A stretch of DNA of 64,000 nt, taken from assembly GCF_022581195.2 (NCBI RefSeq), contig NC_061455.1, positions 12,852,189-12,916,188 of the forward strand, read 5' to 3'. This DNA comes from Helicoverpa zea. Lineage: Eukaryota > Arthropoda > Insecta > Lepidoptera > Noctuidae. Below the pieces are notes generated by a model. It had not been told where the DNA came from. It did no database searches and worked only from the letters and a program-made list of their open reading frames with translations. Of the stretch, positions 24,001 to 36,625 are shown piece after piece. The translations under genes and the position numbers were made by a program. The first letter of the stretch is position 1. Every line of letters begins with the position of its first letter.

Positions 24001-27000
24001 TAAATATTAAAAAACTTTAGTTTCTTTTTTTTTCGCAAAGTAATTAAAAATACTAACTAAGCGAACTGTTTAGAATATTAAAAGCTGTTAATAAGTTTTG
24101 TGTTCAAGCTATGCATATTAAACAACCGCCCTTTGAATGACGTCACTGTTGCATTTATTAACGTTATGTCATCAATCTTTGTTATAATAACGGTGTAATA
24201 ATGCTTCCTACCTCAGACAACCCATGGTGACATAATTAGTTAACAATTTAGTACATTATGGGGTCTTGAGTTGAGAGTCACCGAGATGACATATTCACCC
24301 TCTCGCAATGTAAAACGACATATCACATTATGCAACCTTCGCAAGGAAAAGCAACCAAACTCAACGAACACATTTTAACAGATGTAAAAAATCTTTTAAA
24401 ATAAAATCCTCCTTCATTTAAAAGGCAATAAAAGCCACTTCAAACAATAAACCGCAAACTATCTGCCAAACTAACATACATCGCCGCAGCCGTGCTTACA
24501 CACTGTATTAAATCTCAGGCCATGCCAAGGCTTGAGTGAGCGTAACGATTTGTAATCTCACCATTAGCGGAATGTAGCTAGCTAGGCCTGCCAACAGATG
24601 CCATGTGCTGGACCAAATACCCGGAGCCTGCTTTGTGGGAAGCCAGATTGCATCTGTAATCTTTTTATTGAGGCTGTTTGCCCAAATGGGGGTGAGATTT
24701 GTGGGTTGCAGAATTTGTTTTGAAGTTAACTCTTGACTTTTGGAGATAAGAACACTTTAAAGACACATTTTGTGATAACTTACTTTTTAAACTGTAGCAA
24801 TTTTAAACGCAATAAAGACTATAATTTAAAGTATTTCCAGAGTATAAACGAGAACAATATTGTGGCACAACACATCCAAATTTCAAGACACAGATCTTAA
24901 ACAAACACACCAAACCACGGGACCAAACAATAGCCATGACACACCAAAGGCCCTTTTCACTATAATCAAGGCATCAAATTCTGGTGCCGTAGGCCCACAC
25001 AATGCGAAACAAGAGCGGTTAGGCCGGACATAGGCTGCATGTAGCATAACAAGGAATAAAGAAGGGACGCTTGGGACAATTAGGATCGCAATTAGAGGAC
25101 AGTATGTTCGAGATTACGACCGCAGTCTCCACAGATTCACATTCCGGTGTCGGAATAACAAAGCTTGCCAACTATTAAGACGTTCTGAACTCGGGCCTCG
25201 GTTTATGGCCGCTCAAATTGCACTTGTATTTTTGTGCTAAAATTGCCCCGTCGTAATCTAGGATTTGTTGAGGTTTTGAGCAGCTAGTTTTTTTTTGTTG
25301 GTGGGTGTTTTTATTTGTGACCTGTTTTTGAAGACTACGTTAACCTTTTGTTATTATTTTAATTAATATTTTTTGTAATCTCACTTTTTTATATAACATT
25401 TTTTTTTCGTGATGTGTCGTAAGATACATATTAACACATATTTTTAATTATTCAGTTACCAAATGCTCAGCAGTTAGTGGATCGCCATAAAAAAATTACT
25501 TATCTACTCTCATTGTTCAGTATAAAACCAAAATAGATAGCACAATTTCTGTTCATCTTATTGAAAAATGCAACTGCCAGTTTACCTAACGATCTCCAGG
25601 GTATTAGGTATCGAGGAATAGATGAACAATTTTAATATAGTGCAGTAGAAGCAGTAGATGCAGTCGTCCATACGAAGCGAACTGGATGCTTCTGCAATAT
25701 TTTTAAATTTGTTCCAACGGAGACGGACTTAGCATGAATATGCGAATTGAATTGTCGTGCGAGTATGCAAATCACAAGTTTTATATTTCATTTTAAATAA
25801 AATGTATGTTTCTGAATTAGGTACGTTTCTCTGCTGTGTTTGTTTCTGTTTTTTGGTGAATTGCACATTGCACATACGAGTATATAGTTGCGCATGTAAT
25901 TGCTGGATTTTCTTTTTCATGAAGTCCTTTGTTCGGCGTTAAATTGCAACGGATTTGGTTGTAAGTTTTTTTGTGAAGTTTGTAGTTTTAATTTCATAGA
26001 TTGTTTTGTTTGTCATTCATACTTCTGGTATGTGTAAATATGTGTTGCCAGATATTACTAATGAGGACCCCTTATTTTTTTCAATTCAACAAAATTTCGT
26101 AATGCTGAAGCGTTCAGCATAAAACTTCAACTATTCAAGGTATATAGAACCTTGTTCCTTTCACTCAAAATAAACTTTCCCGTGACATTTGGTACTAGTA
26201 TTTAATACAATGAACGACAGTAACCTAACTCACTAAATGCAAGCTAAACATAATATTCTATTCCACCATTTTCGTATATATCCAGTCTTTTGTACGGAGC
26301 GCGGCGTCCGGTGGATCTGCTTTTTATGTAAAACCGAAAGGCTATTTGTCAAAGTAATTTGAATTTACTCGCACGCTCCGGCCCTTTGAAATGCATGCTT
26401 TATAAAATGTACTAGTTTTTACATTTTACATGGTCTGTTACAAACAAATGGAAATATACTAGCTTTTGGTAACGCGGCGAATATTTTTTGAGGATGATTT
26501 ACTATTCATAGTATTTATGGTAATTTTTGTTTGTTTTACATCTCCGTGATGGAAATCATTGGCGATGTTTCAATATTGTGTTGATCTGACGCTGTTTTCA
26601 TACGTTTCAATGGTTACGTTTTTGTTACAGTCTTTTTTTGGTCAGCCACTCGGCAAACGTTTATCATGTGGTATACCAATTTTGAGAGCGGAGCAGGCCC
26701 ATGAGTAAGTAAATGTCCTTAAATGGCGGGTGAAACGGCAGAAAAATCCAGAATCTTCAACAAAAAAACATCGTCTACAAGTACGATATTAAGCATGCAA
26801 CTAGAATCTGCACAGAATCAACTTAACTTAAAACATCGGAACGACCTAAAAAACTCCCGAGCTCACTTGGGACCAGTCAAGCAAGATGAAAACATTAAAA
26901 TTATTCCGCTATCCATATTTCCATGCTAATTAAGGCATAAAATATAAATAAAACATTTATCTTCCGTAGAGAATATTGCCTCATTTTGCTCATTATTTAC

Positions 27001-28924
27001 GATGCAAAGAATACCCTATTTAATCATAATAAGACGTTTTAATTAGTTCCACGCCTTGCTTTACCCCTGAAGCAATATTGCTTACACAAAGCAACTATTA
27101 GTTGGGTGTTCATTTGAAAAATAAGGGACTCGCTAAAGGTTATTCTCTGTGGAATTCTGTAATGCTATTAAACAATCATAAAATAACAAAGATGTGGAGT
27201 TAATTATCAGTTGCAATGTTTTTTTTTTTTCTAGGAGAATTATGATGAGGATAAACGACTGCATTTTCCATTTTTTTAGATGAACTTATTAATATAAATT
27301 GAATCATAGATTAGAATTGAAAAGTAGGGCTACTAATGGTCTACTTATCACTTTTGGGATTTACAATTATCTTACAGAGACATAATAAAGCATGTTTGTT
27401 TTTGATTGTTAACATCTTTTCCTTTGTTCCTGAATAATTATTAATCTCCCTTCTTCTTAAACCCTTTTCAAAAACTCTCTCATCAATTAACAGCTACTCA
27501 ATAAACTTAAAAAAAAGGTACGCAACACGACTTTTAAATGAAAGATACGAAGGCTACTAGTGAAGCTCAATACACCTGAAACTTTAATCACACGTCTGTC
27601 TGTCCGCGCGGACTCCAGCGAATGCGTCGCCTTTTATTTTGAATACATGCGGATTTCCGCGTGAATTCAAATCTGCAACGTTTAAAAGTGCCTCGCATTG
27701 TTGCGGAGAAGTGGTATTCTGTGATTTTTGGATATGTATTATGTATCGCTTTTGTTTGTGAGAAAGGCTAATTATACGGTTTTGTGGTTTGGTAAATGAT
27801 TAAACATTGAGATGACCGATTATTATATTCGATATTGAAGTAATTATTGGATATCATTTAGGACAATATTTTGGATGTTTAAAATGTTAGCAATATTTAC
27901 AGTAGTAGGAAAACATTGCCATTTAACTTCAATATTTATTTTTAGCACGACCATAAACCGTTCAAATACAACGAAATTAATTGCGCCTAATAACACTTGC
28001 CACCGCCAAATGGCAACATTTGAGCTATTTTTCAAAAGCGGCAACATTACAGAACGAACTTTTTTTGAACTTAGAAACGAGTTTCGTGTTGTAAAGTCGA
28101 TGGGAAAGGTAACATGGAACCCTCTGGAAGAACAAAAGTCATAAATTTTTGCCGCCAATAGCGAGACTTTTGTACCTAGTGTCAATTGTTTTGTTCGGGG
28201 AAATAGGGTCGACACTTTTGTTATTGTGGAAATAAATCTCTATTTTTTAACAGCTCATAGCTCAGTGATGTCCGCAGTATCACCGATTATGCTTGTCCAT
28301 TTGGTATGTAGGTGACCACTAATTTCATAACGAGAGCAACAGACGAACTTCAACTAATATTATGCTGTGATCTCGTATGCAACATACTATTACGTATATT
28401 GCACATTATGCACTGTGAGTACGGGCAAATCTTAGCCTTTGTCCAGTAATGAGCTTATTTTGTGATGACGACTACGATAAAACGTGCTTTAACAGAAATA
28501 CAATTTTAAACATAGGTACCTATAGGAGTACATAAATCAAACTTGATCAATTTCAAATAAAGTGAACTACCTCTTAAAAAAACTCAAAACTTTTCACAAA
28601 AATCTGCTATTCCAAACAGCTATTGGTCTATTGTGTCAGCCCTGCAAACCAGCGATTATTACCGAAGCGAAGCGTCGCGAAGTTTTGAGGAGCGCTCTGT
28701 ATTCAGTGGCGCTCTGTTTGCGCATTGTGACATCTACACCAACTCCTCGCTAGTTTATTGATTGGCCAATTTTAAGCCTGTAATTTGAAGGCATTTTATA
28801 AGTTGGTAGCAAGGAAAATGGATTCGGAGGTGAGGTTAAGCACTGACTGCGGTTTGATTTCCTTTTTTAGACTCCTGAGAGCAGCTGGCTTTGGGGATGG
28901 CTATTCCCACTTATCCCTGAAAAT
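21011..28924. other. Long non-coding tract within the inferred intron
   Basis: I found no coding block with splice sites over nearly 8 kb. It contains poly-A/T runs (23160-23236), a perfect hairpin (23772-23809), a CRE palindrome TGACGTCA at 24138-24145, and several GC-richer patches (21290-21360, 21870-21930, 24580-24660, 27590-27660). ORFs of 60-123 codons, the longest at 27844-28215 on the minus strand, lack motifs and look like chance. Confidence 0.45.
23772..23809. repeat. Perfect 17-bp hairpin
   Basis: Arms 23772-23788 and 23793-23809 are perfectly complementary around a 4-nt loop. Both arms read 'caaaactgtaacaaaat' toward the loop. It has no terminator role in this context and may be a foldback relic. 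Confidence 0.7.
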
Positions 28925-29120
28925 AGAAGATATTACAGGGAAGTGTGAGAAAATGAGAGAGTGGCCAGTCAGAAGCAAGAAAGTCTGATAACCAGTCTTA
29001 CCAAGGGTTCCTAGGAAGAAACTGGGTTGAGCAAGCGGTTGAGCAGATAAACATTCGTTCATGAAAAACACTCAGCTACATTAGAAGGCGACCCTGATAT
29101 AGTTGGGAAAAACCTAGGTA
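28925..29120 (+). repeat. SINE-like lepidopteran repeat, longer copy
   Basis: This copy includes the upstream part of the family: 'gagagtggccagtcagaagc', 'gtctgataaccagtcttacc', 'gaaactgggttgagcaagcg', 'actcagctacattagaaggc' and 'gatatagttgggaaaa'. The shared order with 6530-6697 shows these are one family. The ORF at 28785-28988 is repeat-borne. Confidence 0.55.
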
Positions 29121-30668
29121 GATGGATCCTAAAAATCAACCCGTGTAACTATCAATGCACGGTAAGCTCAGAACCAAAACAGTAGTTCAAGTTAAGAAAG
29201 TAATATAATAAGTAGCAACCCTACTACACCTAGATCAGATTAACATGAATTTATATATGAATTACATGAAATCTCGCGAATAATGGCTGAATGCTGAGGA
29301 TCGATTAAGAGCCACGTGAGAAGCACTTAATCCCTTGAGTGCGTACTCAGGTTGAGCAAGGGGACATACCGCAACAAGGCACTATGTAGGATTGTAGGTA
29401 ATACGATTTGTGACGTATCTCTTGTTAATACTTGCTCATACCTCATTACTGTGCTGTATATTTGTTGAATTTGTGGATAGAATTATTTTCTTACTATGTA
29501 AGTATTACAGCTAGCGGAACATGCAACTGTTCGAAATTCTATTGTAGAAAGACCTCTGATGCAAAACACAATAACATTATTTCTTTGTAAGAATCGGCTG
29601 TTACACGTTATACTCGGCAGGAACTTTCAATCAAAAACGGTATTATTCTTTTACACGGAAGTAATTTTTTGAAAGACTTTGTATGGACTCTAGGTATATA
29701 TCTCATTGTATTTCTATAATTTTAACAGTTCATTTAGAATAATCTAGATCATACATAGGTTTTATGCATAAATAGCTCTTTAGCAATAAGGTCGACTTTT
29801 GCACTCTTGCAAACCCTATAATTGTCTTCCCTGTTTATGTAAAAATCTTGCTAACAAAAACTAGAAAAAATCAAAACAAACAACCCAGCCTTTAAAGATT
29901 CATCAGGACAGCCATATCTCGTGCATTTAGAACCGACTTGAGCACAAGACATTGAATTTGATGCACACGTCTCTGCTCGCTCTATAAAATTAACAATTCT
30001 TATCACTGTCGGCGCTCGTAAAGTCGCCGTATGCATGACTCTGTCATGATGGGGTGGATACTATTGGAGTATCACGAATAATCGTCACTCGAAAATATTA
30101 GATTTTCATCTTAAAGTGTCGCAAATAATATAAAGGTACCGTTTCTAAATGAACTTCACAGTAAAACTCGTCATAATTAATGATTATATATTTTGATGCA
30201 CATTTTAGTATTGTAATGCAAAGTGACTGACAAGTGAGTGATTTTGTGGCATAGGCTTAAATAAATGATTAAAATATATTAACATCTCTCTAATGAGTAA
30301 TACCTATTTGTAATGTTCAACAGAATCAATGGATTACCCTATTATGAAATATAATATTGAATTAGACTTTTGTGTCCCTCAGCAAAACACAGAATCGAGA
30401 ATCAGTAGTAACCACCATTCTCATAAAAATCACACTATCACGTGACTCAAGAGGAGTCGTGAAAAAAAGCATTTGACAGCCACTAACTATGAGCGGGAAT
30501 ACAGCTTCCTGTCTTTAGTATGACTACTACATAAAGCTGTATATTACTGAACGATACTAAATATTGGATATACTTGGAGCTGTGGGATTGCTCAAAATTA
30601 TGGTGAATGAATGAAGTATCGTTGATTGTATTTTGTCATCCTGGAGTTTTCACTGTTGTATGACATTA
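29121..30668. other. Non-coding stretch
   Basis: No gene or recognised element is seen in this part of the inferred intron. Confidence 0.4.
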
Positions 30669-30725
30669 CGGGGGAGGCCTATGTTCAGCAGTGGACGTCC
30701 TATGGCTGAGATGATGATGATGACA
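30669..30725 (+). repeat. LINE/SINE 3'-tail repeat with GATGAT tail
   Basis: The block 'gggggaggcctatgttcagc', 'agtggacgtcctatggctga', then (gatgat)n is a very common lepidopteran retroposon 3' end. An inverted copy with the same words lies at 35401-35525, and diverged copies at 37738-37800, 38935-38985 and 61760-61830. Confidence 0.65.
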
Positions 30726-32167
30726 TTACGAGGTTCTGGGGAGCACAAAAAGGTTGCTTCCGGTCTATGTTACAAATTGCGTTTCTAAACTACGAAATTT
30801 CCATGCTAGCACTAGCAGTGAATTAACAACGCGAACACATTTTCTTGACCGTTTTGTGTTGAATCTCACTTTCTCTCGCTCACAGTACATGTATTCACAA
30901 CTCAAAAAAATATCGGATGAATGTAATATAGCCTTAGTCATAATAATTAAGATAATTGATTAATTTTCTATAGTACGGTCGAATTCTAGCCAATTTTACT
31001 GGCATTTAGTGAAACTCTTGAGGTGACGACGACAAAGTTTGGTCTTTGATCATCCTTTCAGAGATGTAATATCGAACAGATTTGGCAGCATCCCAATTTG
31101 ATTCCTAAGATTAAGTATGCACCTGAATTCTATACTTATATCGATTGTAATAAAAATGACAGTCGTGAGTTATATTAGCTTTTAAAATAGTTTTATTAGT
31201 GTTGGACTATCAATGTTATTTTAATTGGTCGTTCTTGGAAAATTTACAGCTTACAATTTGTTTAAAGAATAAAATATACCTACACGTGGTTGAGATGACA
31301 GCCTTCTTTTTTTGTGAGGTCGGTACAAAATAAAAGTAAACTTTGAATTATTATTTGTTTTTTGCTTACTTTACTGTTATTTTTGGTGCGTGTTCTAGGC
31401 TTACAGAAATGTAGTTTTATCTGTCGTACAATATACCACAGATAAAACCAACTGAAAACCATGACAGTTGGTAAGTGTAAATAAAAGAGGCTTGCACGGC
31501 GCGGCCACGTAAACGGCGCATAAAGGTCTCCTAAGAGCCTCGCCGGTTTAATGGCCCCGCCAACTCATGACTGCAGAAAACTACACGAAATGTTGTTTTT
31601 GGTCTACTTCAACTTATTTTTAATTATCAGGTTTTGACAACTAAATAAATGTGTCTGAATTTTTACGAAATGGAACAAATACTCTATACATAGTATTTCC
31701 TATACCCTTTTATACACTTCAGTTTCAACAATTTTGATGACGCCAAAATCAGTTTTTGTTATCTTTAAAATTGCCACTGCTCGTTAAGTTGATTCAGCTG
31801 ATTATTTCACAGTTTTTTTTTTATTTATACACCTGCAAAATGAATGGAATAATACAGCTTTAGCTCAAGTTAAAGCCGCTATTTCACGCGACTTAAACGA
31901 CTTAGAAAACCTGTAACTTTATAGACAAAGTTAACACACAAATGGCCGCCTACCTTGACTATGTATCAAAATATGTGGTCGTTAACTACGAGGTGCACTT
32001 AACGCAAAGGTTCCACTTTACTGCTGGGCGACCATAAAACTGCACTTTACGAGTGTGTCGCAAAAGTGAGCTATCACTAAGATATGTAAAAATTTTACTT
32101 CTACAGATAAACAGTTGGCATAACCTGTGTGATGGTCTGGTTGTTTGCACGCAAGTGTAAAGATATA
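30726..32167. other. Non-coding stretch
   Basis: No gene is supported. A CG-rich block at 31490-31560 is distinctive in composition and could be a conserved non-coding or regulatory patch; I see no coding frame with splice sites in it. Confidence 0.4.
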
Positions 32168-32532
32168 TCCCACCCAAAACAAAAATGTGAAAGGCCGCCA
32201 AGTTCGATAATATGGAAATCCTTCGCCTATAAAAGAAGTGAGCTCTGAATAAGTACCAAGTTCCATACACACACCTCAGTTAAAAATAGTTACTTTTTAA
32301 TGATGTTACTTGGCAAGTTTTCACACACCTTCTTATAAACCTACTAAACGCAATAAATCAAGTATTTAATTTTCTATTAAAACTTGCCAAGTAACATCAT
32401 TAAAAAGTAACTATTTTTAACTGAGGTGTGTGTATGGAACTTGGTACTTATTCAGATCTCACTTCTTTTATAGGCGATGGATTTCCATATTATCGAACTT
32501 GGCAGCCTTTCACATTTTTGTTTTGGGTGGGA
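32168..32532. repeat. Long foldback hairpin, 154-bp arms
   Basis: The left arm 32168-32321 and right arm 32379-32532 are reverse complements with three mismatches by my count (about 98% identity), separated by a 57-nt AT-rich loop. Both outer ends read TCCCACCC into the arm. The ORFs on both strands here are the same reading frame seen twice because of the palindrome, not genes. Either a foldback-type transposon or a recent inverted duplication would explain it. If transcribed it would form a long near-perfect dsRNA stem. Confidence 0.9.
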
Positions 32533-32739
32533 TTTCATTTATTTTTGTAAGGTTGTTTATTTTATTTTTTCCTTTGATTAAGTTAGTTAAGGAAATGTCT
32601 CATTTATACTATCTTTCAGATTTTTGAATATGCACTATGCTTCTTACAAAGAAATGAACTAGATTAACTAAATGGACTAGATTTACCAACTGACTGACAT
32701 GACATGTTATCATATATTATGTTCGTGGATCAAAGTTAC

Positions 32740-33180
32740 ACATTCGTTATTTTCGAAAGTGACTCACACTTGGCCGTTTTCAGATTTTTACTTTGACTAA
32801 ATACAAACCTTTGTAACGAATTTCAGATCGGTACGACCATTCGAAGATATATTATATAAATATAGATAAATTTAGTTCGTTTTAGTTCCTTAGGGGTATA
32901 AATTTACACCGGGTATAAAACACCTTCATTATTTTGAAACCGACTCACACTTGGCCATTTTCAGATTTTTCCCTTTACCTTGACATAAAGACCTACCTCC
33001 ATGCCAAATTTCAAGTCAATACGACCATTGGAAGTGGTCTAGGTTTATGATGAGTGAGTCAGTGAATCAGTCAGTCAGTCAGTGAGTGTATAGTAAAAAT
33101 AGCGATTTTCTGACGTCAATATCTCAAGACCTACAATAGGTATATTAATGAAATTTTGCACACACTGCCGTGTGTCTAGA
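32740..33180 (+). repeat. Two-part lepidopteran repeat with GTCA microsatellite
   Basis: Two diverged direct units (about 32745-32850 and 32925-33050) share 'gactcacacttggccRttttcagattttt' split across two lines and 'tacgaccattNgaag'. They are followed by a (gtca/gtga)n microsatellite at 33052-33090 and 'gacgtcaatatctcaagacc'. This block order is common in moth genomes. Class unknown. Confidence 0.5.
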
Positions 33181-34466
33181 TTTATTTTATTTGAAGACCA
33201 ATAGATCTTTGTAGGTACGTAATACAGCTTTGAACTTCATTTAACGAGGAAAATACACAACACAGAAAATTAACCTACAGATAAAACATTCTTAACATTC
33301 TCGGCCTACGTCCGAAGACGGACAACCTAGGGGCTGTGATGGATGGATGGATAGAAAACATTCTTAAATTCGTAAAAACTTAACTTACTAGATTAACTAT
33401 AGGATATTTCCCATTCATAATCATCTACAAATTATAAACATTATATCTCAATTAATCGTAATAGTCCCAAAACCCATATAACAAACCAACATTTCCCAAC
33501 ATAATCGCACTCCCCTCAACGTAACAAATATTTAATAAAGCGCTCCCATTAATCAATTCTCAAAGGTATAACAAGTAATATAATAATTCGTTCTTTCATA
33601 AAACAAAACCACTTATATAGCAATAATAGCAGGAATCGCTTCGAAACAAAAGGTTTTAGTGAAAAACTTTGTAATTTCCAAGGCATCAGTAATCTGGCCA
33701 CGTAACTGTGCGTATGAATAATTTACAAGGGCGCCTATATTTGGCCTACACTCGTGGTCTCCTGCAGGGAACAAAGTTTCGGGTACAACTGACACTTTCC
33801 TACTAATTGTTCAGTGGAATATCGTGTTCATTTCTCTTCTAGCAAATTGTGGATTTTCTGGATCATAGCTTTAGTAAAAAGTGTAATTTGGATGTTATTT
33901 TTTAAATGTACAGAAGAACAGTGTTTCTTATATTATTATTGTGGCAGTACATAAATATTTAGAGTCTCAAAAAACCTTAAAGTTGGTAAAGTTCTGTTGT
34001 ATTATAATACAAAAAAGTTAAGCTGAAATCCTGATAAAACTGTAACCAAAAATCTTCGATTTTTACGCTTTTTGTACAAAATCTCTCCTAATTATCACTC
34101 CCAAAATCAAATTACCGAGATTCAATAGTAGCACCAAGCGAAACCAACTCAAAGTTACTAAAAACGGAAACCTTCGCTCATTCGGCTAATGAGTTGCTCG
34201 ACTTTTTGGACCACGGTTTAAAAAAACCAACTGGAGAATATTTTCCTAAAGTACCTTAGCTATGTACCTGCGGTGTGGGAACTTTTGCGTCGTTTTTTGT
34301 TTAGACTTTACCGTTTGAGAGCGGCGCCTGGGTTTGGCAGTCATTCAAAGATGCATTGTTCTATACTTTACTGACTGAGTGTGGAATGGTATAGTTATGA
34401 AAGTAGGAGAATCTATTTGATGAGAATTTTTGAAAGAACAATAAGGTGATTTTGTGAGGAACTTAC
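33181..34466. other. Non-coding stretch, donor side of the 14.3-kb intron
   Basis: There is no coding block. A short GGAT microsatellite occurs near 33338-33352. Confidence 0.4.
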
Positions 34467-34508
34467 CTGAAATGTGTTTCTGTCATTTTGACTCCCTTTT
34501 TTCAGCAC
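34467..34508 (-). CDS. First coding exon (start codon) of the host gene
   Basis: This is a 42-nt exon on the minus strand, between an acceptor (GTTTTTGCAG) and a consensus donor (GTAAGT). The ATG is at 34486-34484, preceded by AAA (good insect context), and an in-frame TGA lies 18 nt upstream inside the same exon, which fixes the start. It encodes MTETHF plus two bases of an arginine codon, which the first base of the exon at 20120-20211 completes. The visible N-terminus of the protein is therefore about 37 residues. Because the exon has an acceptor, at least one 5' UTR exon must lie upstream, at higher coordinate. The product is unknown. Confidence 0.55.
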
Positions 34509-35400
34509 CTGCAAAAACATACAATATATTAACACTACGTTAAAATTTGTCTCTGTATTTATTTTACTTAGGCGTTTAGTAAGTCTTTTGTGCTAGGATA
34601 TTGTCGTTGATAAAACCACAATCTTAATTTAGATAACATAATTAAATTGTCTGTGGTCTATGCGGTGACATTTATTACTTCATTACATAGTTATATTTAT
34701 TTATACCAGCTGCTGTTCTCCGAGTCGCAAAAGAACTCCTTCGCAGCCGGATGAAAAGAAGTCTATGTACTTTCTCAATTTCTGCATTATCTGTGTACAG
34801 TTGGCTTATTTTTAGAAATGAAGTAAAAATGTCGTATAAAAGATAAAATTAACCACCAAAACAGAAAACAAAATAGGCGAAAGAAAAATGAATGGGCAAC
34901 GCGTTTGCTATCGGATAAATTTGGCTGAATTCAATCCGCTTCAATAATAGTTCCGGGACCATCGGCAGATTTGACCAACTTCGCGCCGGCCAAATCCGGG
35001 CCCGGATCTACAATGAGTAGAAAGCAATAGATACGGTATGTGGGATGTTGTTTGAATTTTTTTTTTAATTTTGGGTAGTTTGAGGAAAATGATCTAACAA
35101 TTTTCTCACTTTCCCATTTTTATAAAAATAATAACTTTTTGTTCATTTGAAAACTTAAATAAAGCTTTTGAAATACTTAACTAATAGCTGCATACTATAA
35201 ACCTATAATGAAAAAAATATGGTCATCCGTTCGAAATGTACGATTCTATAAACAGACACCTCAAACTTTCAAAGCCTCCTTCGCGGAATCAACAGCCTTT
35301 TCATACTAATGTAATTTAGGCTGATGACGTCATTTTTGTACCGAAAAATACGCCAGTGTGGAAAGGTTGTCAAAACCTTTACCGTTTAAAATGAAACTTC
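34509..35400. other. Non-coding stretch upstream of the start exon
   Basis: No further exon is supported here. It contains poly-T at 35055-35070 and a TGACGTCA palindrome at 35325-35332. Confidence 0.4.
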
Positions 35401-35525
35401 ATCATCATCATCATCATCATCTCAGCCATAGGACGTCCACTGCTGAACATAGGCCTCCCCCTTTGATCTCCACAGATACCTGTTGGATGCGACCTGCATC
35501 CAGCGTCTTCCATTCTTATAATTAC
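35401..35525 (-). repeat. LINE/SINE 3'-tail repeat with CATCAT run
   Basis: On the minus strand this is the same retroposon tail as 30669-30725, ending in a (GATGAT)n run that appears as (CATCAT)n at 35401-35420. It extends farther 5' than that copy, through a 'ggatgcaggtcgcatccaac' block (reverse complement). The 71-codon ORF crossing it owes its histidine run to the microsatellite. Confidence 0.65.
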
Positions 35526-36464
35526 CCCCCAATGAGAAGCACAGAAATGAAACTTAAAAAACTATATTTTTAAACTCTTCTTATATCCATGTACATCGGA
35601 GACAAATCTGCGTGGTGCTGGCCGGCGACTTTAATTACTTTTTATTGGAGCCTGAACCGTACACGATATTAGATCGGTAAACGTTTCGCTAGCTATTGCT
35701 AACCGATATTTTTCGGTTTTTCCAATGGCACAGCCAGCAGTTTGAGTTATTAGAAATCATAACTGTATGTGTTTGAAAATTCAGTGCATTTTTAGAGAAC
35801 TTTAGATTTTTCCAGATTTCGGTATTTGGGTAAAAAGATGCCTCGCTCACTTACCTAAATAGCTAAACTTCCGTTTCAATCAGTTACCCAATTTTAGTGT
35901 GATATTATGTAACCACAAAACTCATTTATAACGTTATGTAAAAAACAGTTTTTAATCAACGTGTTTATCATACGCAGCTAAGTCACAATAAATTACGCGG
36001 CATAAGCGGAAGAATTATCCTCTCATTTCCATCTCCATCATTATAAAATACAAATTAAACTTACACACAACACTAAGTAGCATCCATTCGTTAAACATCC
36101 AAAACATGTTCGCACAAACTTCTTTGATTACACTTTAAGCAACACTGCCTTCAGAACTTAACTACTTAGGATCTAACAGTATTCTAAAACTATTTCAACT
36201 TGTATACATCTCCAATTAACAATGACAACGTCAGCTTAAGGAATTTGTGTAAGTTTTCGTAACTACATACAAAAAGTTTGTGAGTTCTTGTTTGTTGAGC
36301 TCAAGTAGGGGTAATGGAGAAATAAAATGCTGTATTTTAGAGTCTTCAGAGACGAGGAATGTCGCGAAAAGGATGGTATATGTAAAATAATAATGAATCA
36401 TGGCATCTAAATTATCAGAAGTGAAGACTTTTTTATCTAAGGTAATTCAAAAGGTACGCAGTAC
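35526..36464. other. Non-coding stretch
   Basis: No gene or recognised repeat is seen. Confidence 0.4.
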
Positions 36465-36625
36465 ATATTATAACGCACAAGCATTTTCGCAGACACTCAC
36501 TATTCCTATCACTACACTCTTCCACTATACTCTCATAGTCCGATGAGATGCAATCTGATACGACCGGAGAGAGATCTGGCACAGTATCGACATTTTTGTG
36601 CTCTCCCATGCACGAGTGTATCATA
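36465..36625 (+). repeat. Dispersed repeat family B, copy 2
   Basis: Blocks 'cgcacaagcattttcgcaga', 'actctcatagtccgatgaga', 'tgcaatctgatacgaccgga', 'gagagatctggcacagta' and 'gtgctctcccatgcacgagt' align with 19920-20090. Confidence 0.6.

Noticed and set aside
24138..24145. CRE palindrome TGACGTCA as a functional promoter element
   Set aside because: The same 8-mer also occurs at 33111, at 35325 and inside pol, with no nearby gene start.
32018..32627. Similar ORFs on opposite strands as a divergent gene pair
   Set aside because: The similarity is the direct consequence of the 154-bp palindrome.
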